Positions 1 through 6,892 of a stretch of DNA of 20,060 nt are shown piece by piece. The DNA comes from a virus, in IMG/VR virus record IMGVR_UViG_3300036652_000642, positions 1 to 20,060 of that record. The stretch is one strand, 5' to 3'. A model generated the notes under the pieces. It was not told where the DNA came from. It ran no database searches and worked only from the letters and a program-made list of their open reading frames with translations. Every line of letters begins with the position of its first letter. Positions within the stretch are counted from its first letter, which is position 1. Both the position numbers and the translations under genes were made by a program.

Positions 1-26
1 ACGCCCTTTCTATAAAAGCGTTTCAT
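1..26 (-). CDS. Possible 5' end of the next tail gene (partial)
   Basis: An ATG at 24-26 opens a frame reading M-K-R-F-Y-R-K-G to the window edge. An in-frame stop lies upstream at 45-47, so the frame cannot start earlier than that. A TACTAT element sits 20 nt upstream in the gap after the sheath gene, which supports a new transcription unit. In contractile-tail phages the gene after the sheath is usually the tail tube, but eight residues cannot show that. The Shine-Dalgarno sequence is weak (AAAGA-like). Confidence 0.35.
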
Positions 27-46
27 CTGAATATTACTTAATCTTT

Positions 47-53
47 ATAGTAC
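47..53 (-). promoter_or_regulatory. Variant late-promoter-like element (GTACTAT)
   Basis: On the minus strand this reads A-GTACTAT-AAAG. It shares the core TACTAT with seven other intergenic copies and lies between the sheath stop codon and the candidate ATG at 26. It differs from the TTACTAT consensus only in the first base. No -35 box is visible, since the upstream sequence is the end of the sheath gene. Confidence 0.4.
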
Positions 54-55
54 TT

Positions 56-1414
56 TTAGAAGTTCACCGATACACTCAATGTTACCGAGCGAATTTCGAA
101 AGCAGGTGTTAGGACGAGATCGACTTCTGCCGAATTTTGTGCAGGCTGGAATGATACATTGAAGTCTGCGGCGTTTAGCGCACCTAGGGTAATCATACCA
201 CGTAGTGCTGAGCTGATTGCAGTCTGGAAAGCATTCTGAACATTAAGGCTTGCAGGCTGACCAACGAACTGTAGTGAAATCTGACGTACTGACTGCACAG
301 CCGCGAAGATTACTCTCATTGTTGTTAGGCGAGCATAGTCAGAACCTACTAGCGAGAAAGTAGGAGCATCTACCCAGTAAGGTACATTACTGAAATTCAA
401 AGCTAGAGGAACTAGATTCATATTGTCTACACTAGCTAGCTGTGAATGTGCTGGATTGTAACGTACTGCAGAGATATTGCTCAATTGCTTACCTGTTGGT
501 GCAATCCAAGCTGATAGCTGCTGACACGTAGCTGCATATGCACAAGCACTATTTGAATAACCCCAGTCATATATACCATTCACCTGATCGAATGGATATG
601 TAACAGGAGTAGATTCACCGACTACAACAGAAACATAAGGACCATACATTCCCATTACGCTCTTATTTGCAGCTAGCGTAGCTAGCGGATAAACCCCAGA
701 TATACTCTGGAAGTTTGTAAAGGCTAGATAATTCTGAAGTTCTGCTGCAGTAACGTTCTGCATTGCATTAGCACCGATACCAACATATGGGCGAACACCC
801 ATAATAGAGAAGCATGGGCTAGAACTTGAAGTGATCCCTGCCGTTAGCTGTGCAATTCGAGTTACCATCGGAATACCACTTTGACTAGTCATGTCAGCGT
901 AGTATCCAAATGCTGGGGCAGCGGGTACCGAGGTATTGTTTCCGGGAGTTGCGTCGAATAGATATGCGTTAGGTGTGGCGCTAGTTAGGGTCCAGTCAAG
1001 TGGATGACCACCACGACCCCAAGGAACAATAATATCCGGCTGTGCAGTCTGAGCTGCCTGGAAGGCAGAATCAGTGATATTTAGTACACCAGTACCACGA
1101 GCGTCAGTAACATTGCCTTCTTTGACTAGATCGGCGTCTACTGCGAATGATGGTAGGGCCACAATTACAATATTGGAGCATCCACCTGCTACTAGTTCAA
1201 GATATGCGCGATGCGCTTGTGAGCCAGCGCCAAAAGCATTTATTGCCTGCTGCTCGCTAAAGATACGATAAGGATCTAGGTCAATGACACCACCCGTTCC
1301 CGAAGCGGTATTCCGGCCTGCGATTACACAAACCTGGGGTCCCGTTGGAGGAGTAGCCTTATTAAGACTATAAAATTGATCCTTGATAATGGTAGTTACA
1401 CCAGGAAGTGCCAC
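56..1414 (-). CDS. Tail sheath protein (sheath-like protein 2)
   Basis: 452 aa. It probably forms the contractile outer tube of the tail. The N-terminus (M-A-L-P-G-V-T-T-I-I followed by a strand ending V-I-A-G-R) and the segment with F-G-A-G-S-Q-A-H and V-A-G-G-C-S-N-I-V-I-V resemble the N-terminal domain of phage sheaths. The last ~100 residues have the sheath C-terminal pattern: a helix with R-x-I-S-L-Q-F-V-G-Q, then A-F-Q-T-A-I-S-S-A-L-R-G-M, then paired strands ending V-S-V-N-F. The start is GTG at 1412-1414, chosen because GGAGG lies 9 nt upstream (1424-1428). It has its own 146-nt upstream gap with a TTACTAT element, so it is separately promoted. It resembles the protein at 2211-3404 in fold but not closely in sequence. 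Family call is by pattern, without a search. Confidence 0.8.
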   Translation of the reverse strand: MALPGVTTIIKDQFYSLNKATPPTGPQVCVIAGRNTASGTGGVIDLDPYRIFSEQQAINAFGAGSQAHRAYLELVAGGCSNIVIVALPSFAVDADLVKEGNVTDARGTGVLNITDSAFQAAQTAQPDIIVPWGRGGHPLDWTLTSATPNAYLFDATPGNNTSVPAAPAFGYYADMTSQSGIPMVTRIAQLTAGITSSSSPCFSIMGVRPYVGIGANAMQNVTAAELQNYLAFTNFQSISGVYPLATLAANKSVMGMYGPYVSVVVGESTPVTYPFDQVNGIYDWGYSNSACAYAATCQQLSAWIAPTGKQLSNISAVRYNPAHSQLASVDNMNLVPLALNFSNVPYWVDAPTFSLVGSDYARLTTMRVIFAAVQSVRQISLQFVGQPASLNVQNAFQTAISSALRGMITLGALNAADFNVSFQPAQNSAEVDLVLTPAFEIRSVTLSVSVNF

Positions 1415-1499
1415 TTGCCTTAACCTCCGAAAACTTTCTTTTAATCGAATACGAATGCCGACACAGGGCCGGAAAGGTCATAAAATCTATTCTTTTATG

Positions 1500-1506
1500 A
1501 TAGTAA
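1500..1506 (-). promoter_or_regulatory. TTACTAT promoter-like element upstream of sheath gene
   Basis: The minus strand reads CATGAT-TACTAT-CATAAAAG. It lies in the 146-nt gap (1415-1560) before the sheath gene, 85 nt from the GTG start, which has a GGAGG ribosome site. An A/T-rich run (TTTTTTATAGG) lies just upstream. A 4-bp GGCC hairpin at 1536-1548 precedes it and is too weak to call a terminator. The rest of the gap shows nothing I can name. Confidence 0.55.
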
Positions 1507-1560
1507 TCATGAAGCCTATAAAAAACTTCTCTTTTGGCCAACAAGGCCTCTTTGTATCTA

Positions 1561-2208
1561 CTAGTTAGGAGTACTACCGCTAAACTGATCGATTATATCC
1601 AAATAGATAGTAGGTGTTGCTTCTTCAAGCCATACGGGATTACTTGCTAGGTATGTTTGAATATTAACATAAACCGTATTGAGCTTATTGTAATCAACTT
1701 GAATGATCTTTTCTGTAATTACTTGGAAAGTAACTGAATTTTCATGCATTATCTTTCCTAGAGGACGCTGATCTTCTGTATCAGGTTCTCTGCGACCATA
1801 GAAGATATCTGATACCCCTAGTTGCTTATATACCGGGGTCATCTCTAGCATGAAGTCTTCAAATTGCTCAATAATAGCTTCGGCCAGATGGGGATCTCGT
1901 TCGGTCCAAACAGTAAAGGTAATATAGTTATTAAACCTCTGGCCTTTATTCACAATTGCCGAATCCTGCGGACGCGTAGCTATGGTCTCACGGTATCGAG
2001 GCTTTGTCTCGTCTTTAACGGTGTTTCGATACGCTAAACGATAAGTTATTACAGGATATTTAGATACTTCCGGGCCTCCAGCGGCTATAAGTGGGATATC
2101 GGGGTGAGTATCTATCCAGGTCTTTTGTACTACACGCATAAACCTAATATAGTCCAAATTACCTGTAGCAGTTAATCTGTTATGTTGGTAAATCGGCGGC
2201 TGTTGCAT
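1561..2208 (-). CDS. Probable tail terminator / tail completion protein
   Basis: 215 aa, not confidently recognised. It lies between the two sheath-like genes and follows the stopper-like and adaptor-like genes, which is where tail-terminator (tail-completion) proteins normally sit. These cap the tail and join it to the neck. Visible features support a small alpha/beta protein of that kind: an N-terminal helix (D-Y-I-R-F-M-R-V-V-Q), a strand with Y-P-V-I-T-Y-R-L-A-Y-R, then N-N-Y-I-T-F-T-V-W-T-E-R-D, a helix A-E-A-I-I-E-Q-F-E-D-F-M, and the strand E-N-S-V-T-F-Q-V-I-T-E-K. The order helix, strands, long helix, strand fits, but the assignment rests mainly on position. It starts 2 nt after the stop of the previous gene, so translation is probably coupled. 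It ends the operon that begins at 5485. Confidence 0.5.
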   Translation of the reverse strand: MQQPPIYQHNRLTATGNLDYIRFMRVVQKTWIDTHPDIPLIAAGGPEVSKYPVITYRLAYRNTVKDETKPRYRETIATRPQDSAIVNKGQRFNNYITFTVWTERDPHLAEAIIEQFEDFMLEMTPVYKQLGVSDIFYGRREPDTEDQRPLGKIMHENSVTFQVITEKIIQVDYNKLNTVYVNIQTYLASNPVWLEEATPTIYLDIIDQFSGSTPN

Positions 2209-2210
2209 TT

Positions 2211-3404
2211 TTATGTACCTGGTCCTACATTGACTACGAATTCAATTGTGCGCAACATCCCATATAGCTGAATGCCCACATTAACTATTATATTACTACT
2301 ATCATTCTGATTGCGATTAACAACCAAACTAAAGTTTTGAATCATACCCTTATTAACTAAACCCACAAGATAATTCTGTACAGCTAATTGGAATGATACT
2401 AAGGAGCTTCCACCTAAATTGCGCCTCGATAAACCAGCAATGACATCGATGATATCTTGAACCGCTCTAGTATTACTGATACACCAATAATCCGAAAAGG
2501 GTGGAGCTAATGTATTATCCGAAGAACAGATAACCTGGAAAGGCTTCCCACGACGACCCATTGTAGTTAGAGTCATCATATTCAGACTAGCATTAGCTAT
2601 TCTTGAAGTCTGTGAGGAGGTCGGAGTTTGAACCAATCCAACTATGTTAGGTAAAACGAAATTAGAAATACTCCGATTCAGAGGTAACTGACATAACTGT
2701 CCAGCAATTGAGGCTGTAAGAGAAGTCACATATGAAGTAGGCATCTCCTGTAGATTGATTAAACCTTCACCCACAAATACTGCTACGTATTGGCCAATCT
2801 CTTTAGTTCTATTAATATATAGGGAATTACCGGGAGTAATACGTGGGTCCGCAACCATAGCCGAAATCTCGGCTTCAGTAAGTGCAACACCCTTTCTGGT
2901 ACCTAATAACCCAGTTCTCATAGAACCGGTTGCAAGTAATGAATCGGCACAATGTTCTGCTAGAGGAGTAAGAAAGTCTACTCCAAGTACGTTAAAGGGA
3001 GCCTCTAGTGGAACGATCCACTGCACAATATCCCAATCAACTATTACATTGTAAGCGACCTGCAATTGAGCAGCATACGTCGCATACCATGATTGGTCCC
3101 TTTGGCTTGGATCTGATATGTATTGTGACATCGGAGCCACAGCTACTAAATAGATATCCTTAGCCTGACCATAATAGCACTCTAATAATCCCCGCATCAG
3201 CGGAGAGTTAGCATCATATTTTAGAGCTGCAACTGCCGCTTTAATATCAGTAACTGCATATGGGTCATTAAGGGTAGGAAGATCTCCATGCCCTAAAAGG
3301 AATATTTTATCAGTTAGACCAACATTAAGAACATTATAGTTCTGACTGACATTAATAACACCAGAGATACTCGGGGCAACCCTGTTCACATCTATAAAAG
3401 TCAT
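2211..3404 (-). CDS. Sheath-like protein 1 (tail sheath paralogue)
   Basis: 397 aa. The N-terminal part (residues ~10-95) follows the sheath pattern: A-P-S-I-S-G-V-I-N-V-S, then K-I-F-L-L-G-H-G-D, then a helix, then G-Q-A-K-D-I-Y-L-V-A-V-A-P. The C-terminus follows the sheath C-terminal domain: R-A-V-Q-D-I-I-D-V-I-A-G-L, then a helix, G-M-I-Q-N-F-S-L-V-V-N-R-N, and final strands G-M-L-R-T-I-E-F-V-V-N-V. It is shorter than the protein at 56-1414 and sits between the stopper-like and terminator-like genes, an unusual place for the main sheath. It could be the main sheath, a second sheath subunit or a neck-proximal collar. It starts 3 nt after the preceding stop and belongs to the 5485-to-1561 operon. 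Confidence 0.65.
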   Translation of the reverse strand: MTFIDVNRVAPSISGVINVSQNYNVLNVGLTDKIFLLGHGDLPTLNDPYAVTDIKAAVAALKYDANSPLMRGLLECYYGQAKDIYLVAVAPMSQYISDPSQRDQSWYATYAAQLQVAYNVIVDWDIVQWIVPLEAPFNVLGVDFLTPLAEHCADSLLATGSMRTGLLGTRKGVALTEAEISAMVADPRITPGNSLYINRTKEIGQYVAVFVGEGLINLQEMPTSYVTSLTASIAGQLCQLPLNRSISNFVLPNIVGLVQTPTSSQTSRIANASLNMMTLTTMGRRGKPFQVICSSDNTLAPPFSDYWCISNTRAVQDIIDVIAGLSRRNLGGSSLVSFQLAVQNYLVGLVNKGMIQNFSLVVNRNQNDSSNIIVNVGIQLYGMLRTIEFVVNVGPGT

Positions 3405-3407
3405 AAA

Positions 3408-3995
3408 TTAACCACCAAGTTGTTGACCCTCGATACTCATACGTGCCAACCCACAGAGATAATAAACAGGTTGTCTATTTAAGCCTACCTCTGGGTGCGC
3501 GTAACGTATCTCCCAAAGGGTCGTACCATTAGGAAAGCGCTTATCGGGAATATAAACTCTATCACCTTCATTGGGGATAGCTGCCGGGGGAAAGTACATA
3601 ATCATCGGTATCGAATGTGATTCGCCTTCTGGCCGATCCATTTCCATATCCGGGATTTGAGTCTTACGAGATGCCATAGTATAACGTACGGTCCAACGTT
3701 CAATCTTGTTCGACCAGTATGATTCATCTGCCGTCTGAATGTCTGGATTTTCTGTAACACTTGGGTTCTCCCCCGGTTCAGACTCTAGACGACGGCCATT
3801 ATAGCCTTCTGCTGAATCATACTCTAAATTTTCGTTATAAATATCCCACGTTTGATCTTCTAAATTTATCTCATTACGAATTAATGAATATAAACCACTA
3901 CCGCGCCTATATACGCGTCTTTGTAAATATATGTCCTCGCCAAAGGCAGCTAAAGTTGCCAAGAAGACAGTTGCTGGATCAGTTTGATTATACAT
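3408..3995 (-). CDS. Probable head-closure (stopper-like) neck protein
   Basis: 195 aa, not recognised by sequence. It starts 2 nt after the stop of the adaptor-like gene and precedes the sheath-like gene, the usual slot for a head-completion or stopper protein that closes the portal channel. The C-terminal ~70 residues look like a small beta-barrel: I-P-N-E-G-D-R-V-Y-I-P-D, then T-L-W-E-I-R-Y-A-H-P-E, then P-V-Y-Y-L-C-G-L-A-R-M-S-I. The G-D-x-V followed by W-E-I and a final Y-x-L-x-R strand is seen in many stopper proteins. The middle (residues ~50-90) is acidic and probably flexible. The function is inferred from position and fold pattern. Confidence 0.45.
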   Translation of the reverse strand: MYNQTDPATVFLATLAAFGEDIYLQRRVYRRGSGLYSLIRNEINLEDQTWDIYNENLEYDSAEGYNGRRLESEPGENPSVTENPDIQTADESYWSNKIERWTVRYTMASRKTQIPDMEMDRPEGESHSIPMIMYFPPAAIPNEGDRVYIPDKRFPNGTTLWEIRYAHPEVGLNRQPVYYLCGLARMSIEGQQLGG

Positions 3996-3997
3996 AA

Positions 3998-5485
3998 TTA
4001 GCTACCAGGCTTAGAGTAAACCGACCAATCATTCCATTCAACATGATGGATCTGGCGCTCAGGCATTGGATTGTGTCGCTTTGCTCCACGGTATACATCA
4101 CGCATACCGGACTTCTTAGAGAGTTGATATAACTCGTTTCGCACAACTGCAGCTAACTCACACCATGTTTGTGCATTAGATCTATTCACACTATCTTTAA
4201 TCATTCGATTAAAAGAATAGGTTAGATCACCAATAGTAACGGCACCTTGGCCTGCCCCAGAAAGAACGTCGTAAATACGACTCAATGCACAACAAGTTGC
4301 TGCTTGTACAAAGTCTTGAACCGTTTGTGCGATTATCGCATCTCTGTCCATAAGCCCAGCCAAAGTGTCTGTCATTAAGACCTTTAAGATATTCTGAGCT
4401 TCTTGTGAATGTTGCGCTACAAGTTCTGCAATTTCATATGGTGAGGCCTGAGGGAATAGGGGATAGAACTCTTCAGGATCCAGCACCATTGGTTGTGGAT
4501 CTACTAAGAAACGAATATATTGATCAGACCCTAATGGGTTAAAGTTGCCATACTGATCTGTATATCCCACAGCACCAGAAATCTTTAACCGATACTTATA
4601 TCCATCCATCCAGAACATTGGAATTGGTGCTCCATACCCATAAAAGATATCTGTTGGATATGGAGCATTAACATAGGCGTCACCGTAGTTGCCTAACGCA
4701 TCATTGTAGTAGTTGAAGTATGGATCAGTAATTGGTATAGAGATTACCGGAGTCGCATCTTGTAGCGATGGAACAGAGATGTTTACGGTATTGCCACTTA
4801 CAGTAATAACAGCAGCGGTGACAGTCTGCCAAGGATTCATTCCCCTTGCAATTGGACGACACTGAAGCTGGAAATATGTAGTGCTTATGTAAGTTGAGTC
4901 TGGCAATACGTTAAAACTTACAGATATAACACCATTTCGATAATTAATCGGTACGACAATATCTGATTGATTATCAGGAGTAGTGTTAGTTAGATAGAAA
5001 GCTGGATTAGGCTGAATTATAGCGTTTAGATCTGTTGCTAAGTTTGTAAGTATAGAATGATCTTCTATATAAAGAGGCTCATCCGCTGGAGCACTCTCTA
5101 AAACTGTAGCTGCATTAGTTGAGAAGTGATAGACAAAAGGAGGAAGTGCATTTCCTACAGCGTCTGTGACCCCAGTAATTGTTAGGGTATATGATGTTGC
5201 AGCCTGGACTCCACGTAAAAAATTAAGTGTTAGAATCTTGGAAAGAGTATTGTAGTTACCGTTGTTGAATGGAGCAAAGGCATTAGGGATTGTTTGGGGA
5301 GTTGCTTCATTAGTTTGAAGTGTAACAGTGGAGTTTAATAGTGATGCGACACTAACACTCCTTTGAAACTTGATAGCAACAGCCGTATCAAAGACCTGTA
5401 CATGCGGGTCATTATATAGAGGGGCAACGACCGAAAACACATTCGGCATTTGTGCATTACCGCTGGGATCGAAGTAAAAGGTCAT
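3998..5485 (-). CDS. Virion protein: Ig-like N-terminus, adaptor-like C-terminus
   Basis: 495 aa. Residues ~15-130 look like a bacterial Ig-like (SbsA/Big_5-type) domain: D-T-A-V-A-I-K-F-Q-R-S-V, T-V-T-L-Q-T-N, then T-S-Y-T-L-T-I-T-G-V-T-D-A-V-G-N-A-L. The middle is beta-rich and tyrosine-rich (~130-330). Residues ~335-480 switch to helices, with E-I-A-E-L-V-A-Q-H, a long helix with A-A-T-C-C-A-L-S-R-I-Y-D-V-L, and G-A-V-T-I-G-D-L-T-Y-S-F, which resembles head-tail adaptors with an 'x-I-G-D-L' turn. It opens the neck/tail operon, which also fits an adaptor. The ATG at 5483-5485 has no Shine-Dalgarno sequence, but TTACTAT lies 10 nt upstream, directly after a terminator, so its mRNA is probably nearly leaderless. 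Surface display by the Ig-like part is inference. Confidence 0.5.
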   Translation of the reverse strand: MTFYFDPSGNAQMPNVFSVVAPLYNDPHVQVFDTAVAIKFQRSVSVASLLNSTVTLQTNEATPQTIPNAFAPFNNGNYNTLSKILTLNFLRGVQAATSYTLTITGVTDAVGNALPPFVYHFSTNAATVLESAPADEPLYIEDHSILTNLATDLNAIIQPNPAFYLTNTTPDNQSDIVVPINYRNGVISVSFNVLPDSTYISTTYFQLQCRPIARGMNPWQTVTAAVITVSGNTVNISVPSLQDATPVISIPITDPYFNYYNDALGNYGDAYVNAPYPTDIFYGYGAPIPMFWMDGYKYRLKISGAVGYTDQYGNFNPLGSDQYIRFLVDPQPMVLDPEEFYPLFPQASPYEIAELVAQHSQEAQNILKVLMTDTLAGLMDRDAIIAQTVQDFVQAATCCALSRIYDVLSGAGQGAVTIGDLTYSFNRMIKDSVNRSNAQTWCELAAVVRNELYQLSKKSGMRDVYRGAKRHNPMPERQIHHVEWNDWSVYSKPGS

Positions 5486-5495
5486 GGTAAGATAA

Positions 5496-5502
5496 ATAGT
5501 AA
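5496..5502 (-). promoter_or_regulatory. TTACTAT promoter-like element before the neck/tail operon
   Basis: The minus strand reads GAAAT-TACTAT-TTATCTTACC and then the ATG of the 495-aa gene, a gap of 10 nt. It lies immediately after the U-tract of the terminator at 5516-5535. No Shine-Dalgarno sequence is present, so transcription starting about 7 nt after the element would leave a leader of only a few bases. Confidence 0.6.
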
Positions 5503-5515
5503 TTTCAAAAAGAAA

Positions 5516-5535
5516 GACCGCCCCGTAGGGCGGTC
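5516..5535 (-). terminator. Rho-independent terminator of the lysin-like gene
   Basis: A perfect 8-bp GC-rich stem (GACCGCCC / GGGCGGTC) with a 4-nt loop TACG on the minus strand, followed by TTTCTTTTT. It lies 21 nt after the stop of the gene at 5557-6453 and separates it from the neck/tail operon. Confidence 0.9.
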
Positions 5536-5556
5536 AATCAAGAGTATTTAGTTTTC

Positions 5557-6453
5557 TTAGGCTCCTGAGCCGTAGAAACCAGCATCACCGAAGTTAAAGA
5601 CTCCACCGTCAGCGGCAACTAGCCAATAGCCATTGCCTGTAGGGGTAACCTTAAGTTCTACAATAGGCTGCGCAAGCTTTACGTTCCCAGTAGAACCGAA
5701 GAACTTAGCATCTCCGAAGCAGAAGACACCGCCATCAGCTCCCACTAGGTAATAACCATTACCACTGACAGTTAGAGCACCATCGACAATGGGAGCATTA
5801 AGTTTTGCACTACCAAGCGAGCCATGGAAAGCAGCATCTCCATGAGAGAAGACACCTCCATCAGCCTGAATTAAATAATAACCTTTACCGTCTTTGGTGG
5901 GAAACCCACCGATACAATTTGTTAGCATATTCACCGGAGTTGGACTAGGAGGGGGAGGATTAGTTGGTAAGAGATGATAGGGCCACACACCATTAGTATC
6001 CGAAATGTCATATGGACCAGCATCTTTCCACTGTGTCGCTACTGAACCATTACAAAGATATGGTGTGTTAGTATATCCTGCAGCCCATAGATAAACACCA
6101 TGAGCATCGTTAGGATCTGTCGAAAAGTGTAATCCATGTTGTTGTAACTGTGTAGCTACATTAGAGATATTGGAAACACTAGTATAGATAGTTGGATAAC
6201 GTCCTGCCTGGCGTTCGGCGCTGGCCCAAACTGCAGCTGCCACAGGTGTAACATCTCCTGTCTCGCAATCTACGACCATCGCCCCTTGATTATGAGAACC
6301 AAATACTGTTATAGTTACGATAAAAGCATTTGGATGATATTGCTTAGCTGCAGCAACATTAGCAAAAGCGCCATCAGTATATGCTCCTACAATCTGTGCT
6401 GATGCAGGAATGTTAGCCTGATTGACAGAATCATATAAATAAACTACAGACAT
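5557..6453 (-). CDS. Lysin-like glycoside hydrolase domain with three C-terminal ADGGVF repeats
   Basis: 298 aa. Residues ~1-160 resemble the GH25-like / DUF1906-type TIM-barrel domain of actinobacterial and actinophage proteins: Y-L-Y-D-S-V at the first strand, V-V-D-C-E-T-G-D (D62, E64 as candidate acidic catalytic residues), a helix with A-V-W-A-S-A-E-R-Q-A-G, then Y-P-T-I-Y-T-S, Y-L-W-A-A-G-Y-T, A-T-Q-W-K-D-A-G. A proline-rich linker (163-173) leads to three 22-residue repeats spaced 42 residues apart (191-212, 233-254, 275-296). No signal peptide is seen. It probably degrades host cell wall, as an endolysin or virion-associated enzyme; position inside the head-tail region favours neither strongly. 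It starts directly after the upstream stop, with AAAGGA 5 nt before the ATG, so it is co-translated with the 119-aa gene. Its own terminator follows. Confidence 0.7.
   Translation of the reverse strand: MSVVYLYDSVNQANIPASAQIVGAYTDGAFANVAAAKQYHPNAFIVTITVFGSHNQGAMVVDCETGDVTPVAAAVWASAERQAGRYPTIYTSVSNISNVATQLQQHGLHFSTDPNDAHGVYLWAAGYTNTPYLCNGSVATQWKDAGPYDISDTNGVWPYHLLPTNPPPPSPTPVNMLTNCIGGFPTKDGKGYYLIQADGGVFSHGDAAFHGSLGSAKLNAPIVDGALTVSGNGYYLVGADGGVFCFGDAKFFGSTGNVKLAQPIVELKVTPTGNGYWLVAADGGVFNFGDAGFYGSGA
5566..5883 (-). repeat. Three tandem protein repeats (Y-x-L-x-x-A-D-G-G-V-F type)
   Basis: Three in-frame copies encode G-Y-[YW]-L-[IV]-x-A-D-G-G-V-F-x-[HF]-G-D-A-x-F-x-G-S, each followed by a ~20-residue linker in the first two copies. 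The copies differ in codons, so they are old duplications, not recent ones. Repeats of this kind occur widely in actinobacterial secreted proteins and may bind a cell-surface ligand here. Confidence 0.8.
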
Positions 6454-6813
6454 TTAATTCCTTTGTTCTATTGGTTGTATAACCGAACCAAGTAAAGCAA
6501 TTCTTGCTTCCTTGTGTTTCTCGAATTCTTTTTGTACTCGTTCTGCTTTGATCAAATCTTCTTCGCGGTCAAGCGTAGAGAATAGTACACCCTCTGGATC
6601 ATCTCTGTAATCCCATATACCACCAAGATGAATTGGACCGTCACTATTAAACTTCAACTCTAAAGCTAAGCCTAGCGGATGAAAGAATAATCTATTTACT
6701 TCTTGTAAATAGCCTGACTCCCAGAATTCACGAAGATCTAGATATGTTACTTCTCTGTCTACTGTCCTCTTGCCGTACTCCACTGAGCCATCTTCTTCGT
6801 CTAGCTTCTTCAC
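6454..6813 (-). CDS. Conserved small phage protein of unknown function
   Basis: 119 aa. It contains Y-L-D-L-R-E-F, G-Y-L-Q-E-V-N-R-L-F-F-H-P-L-G-L-A-L-E and W-D-Y-R-D-D-P-E-G-V. I recall such a G-Y-L-Q-E-x-N-R-x-F-x-H-P-L-G-L-A-L-E signature from hypothetical proteins of actinophages and other phages, with no known function. The C-terminal third is a charged helix. The start is GTG at 6811-6813. No Shine-Dalgarno sequence precedes it, but TGATATACT ends 6 nt upstream, so the mRNA is probably leaderless. It abuts the lysin-like gene (TAA immediately followed by ATG), which suggests a functional link such as immunity, folding or regulation, but this is only inference. Confidence 0.7.
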   Translation of the reverse strand: MKKLDEEDGSVEYGKRTVDREVTYLDLREFWESGYLQEVNRLFFHPLGLALELKFNSDGPIHLGGIWDYRDDPEGVLFSTLDREEDLIKAERVQKEFEKHKEARIALLGSVIQPIEQRN

Positions 6814-6819
6814 ATATTA

Positions 6820-6825
6820 AGTATA
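6820..6825 (-). promoter_or_regulatory. Extended -10-like element (TGATATACT), probably leaderless start
   Basis: The minus strand reads TTTCTGATATACTTAATAT and then GTG. TATACT with an upstream TG is a good extended -10. The start codon begins 6 nt downstream, where transcription itself would be expected to begin. It overlaps the 3' flank of the capsid-gene terminator. Confidence 0.5.
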
Positions 6826-6835
6826 TCAGAAAAGA

Positions 6836-6861
6836 AGAGGACCGCCCGAAGACGGTCCTCT
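6836..6861 (-). terminator. Rho-independent terminator of the major capsid gene
   Basis: The minus strand forms an 11-bp stem (AGAGGACCGTC / GGCGGTCCTCT, one G-U pair) closed by a C(UUCG)G tetraloop, followed by TCTTTTCT. It begins 31 nt after the capsid stop codon. The tetraloop makes it unusually stable. Confidence 0.92.
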
Positions 6862-6892
6862 CGAATATTTAATTGTCGCAGTGGAAGTCTGT

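Noticed and set aside
1536-1548. GGCC-AACAA-GGCC hairpin after the gene at 1561-2208 as a terminator
   Set aside because: The stem is only 4 bp and the T-run lies about 10 nt away, so it does not meet the form of the three clear terminators.
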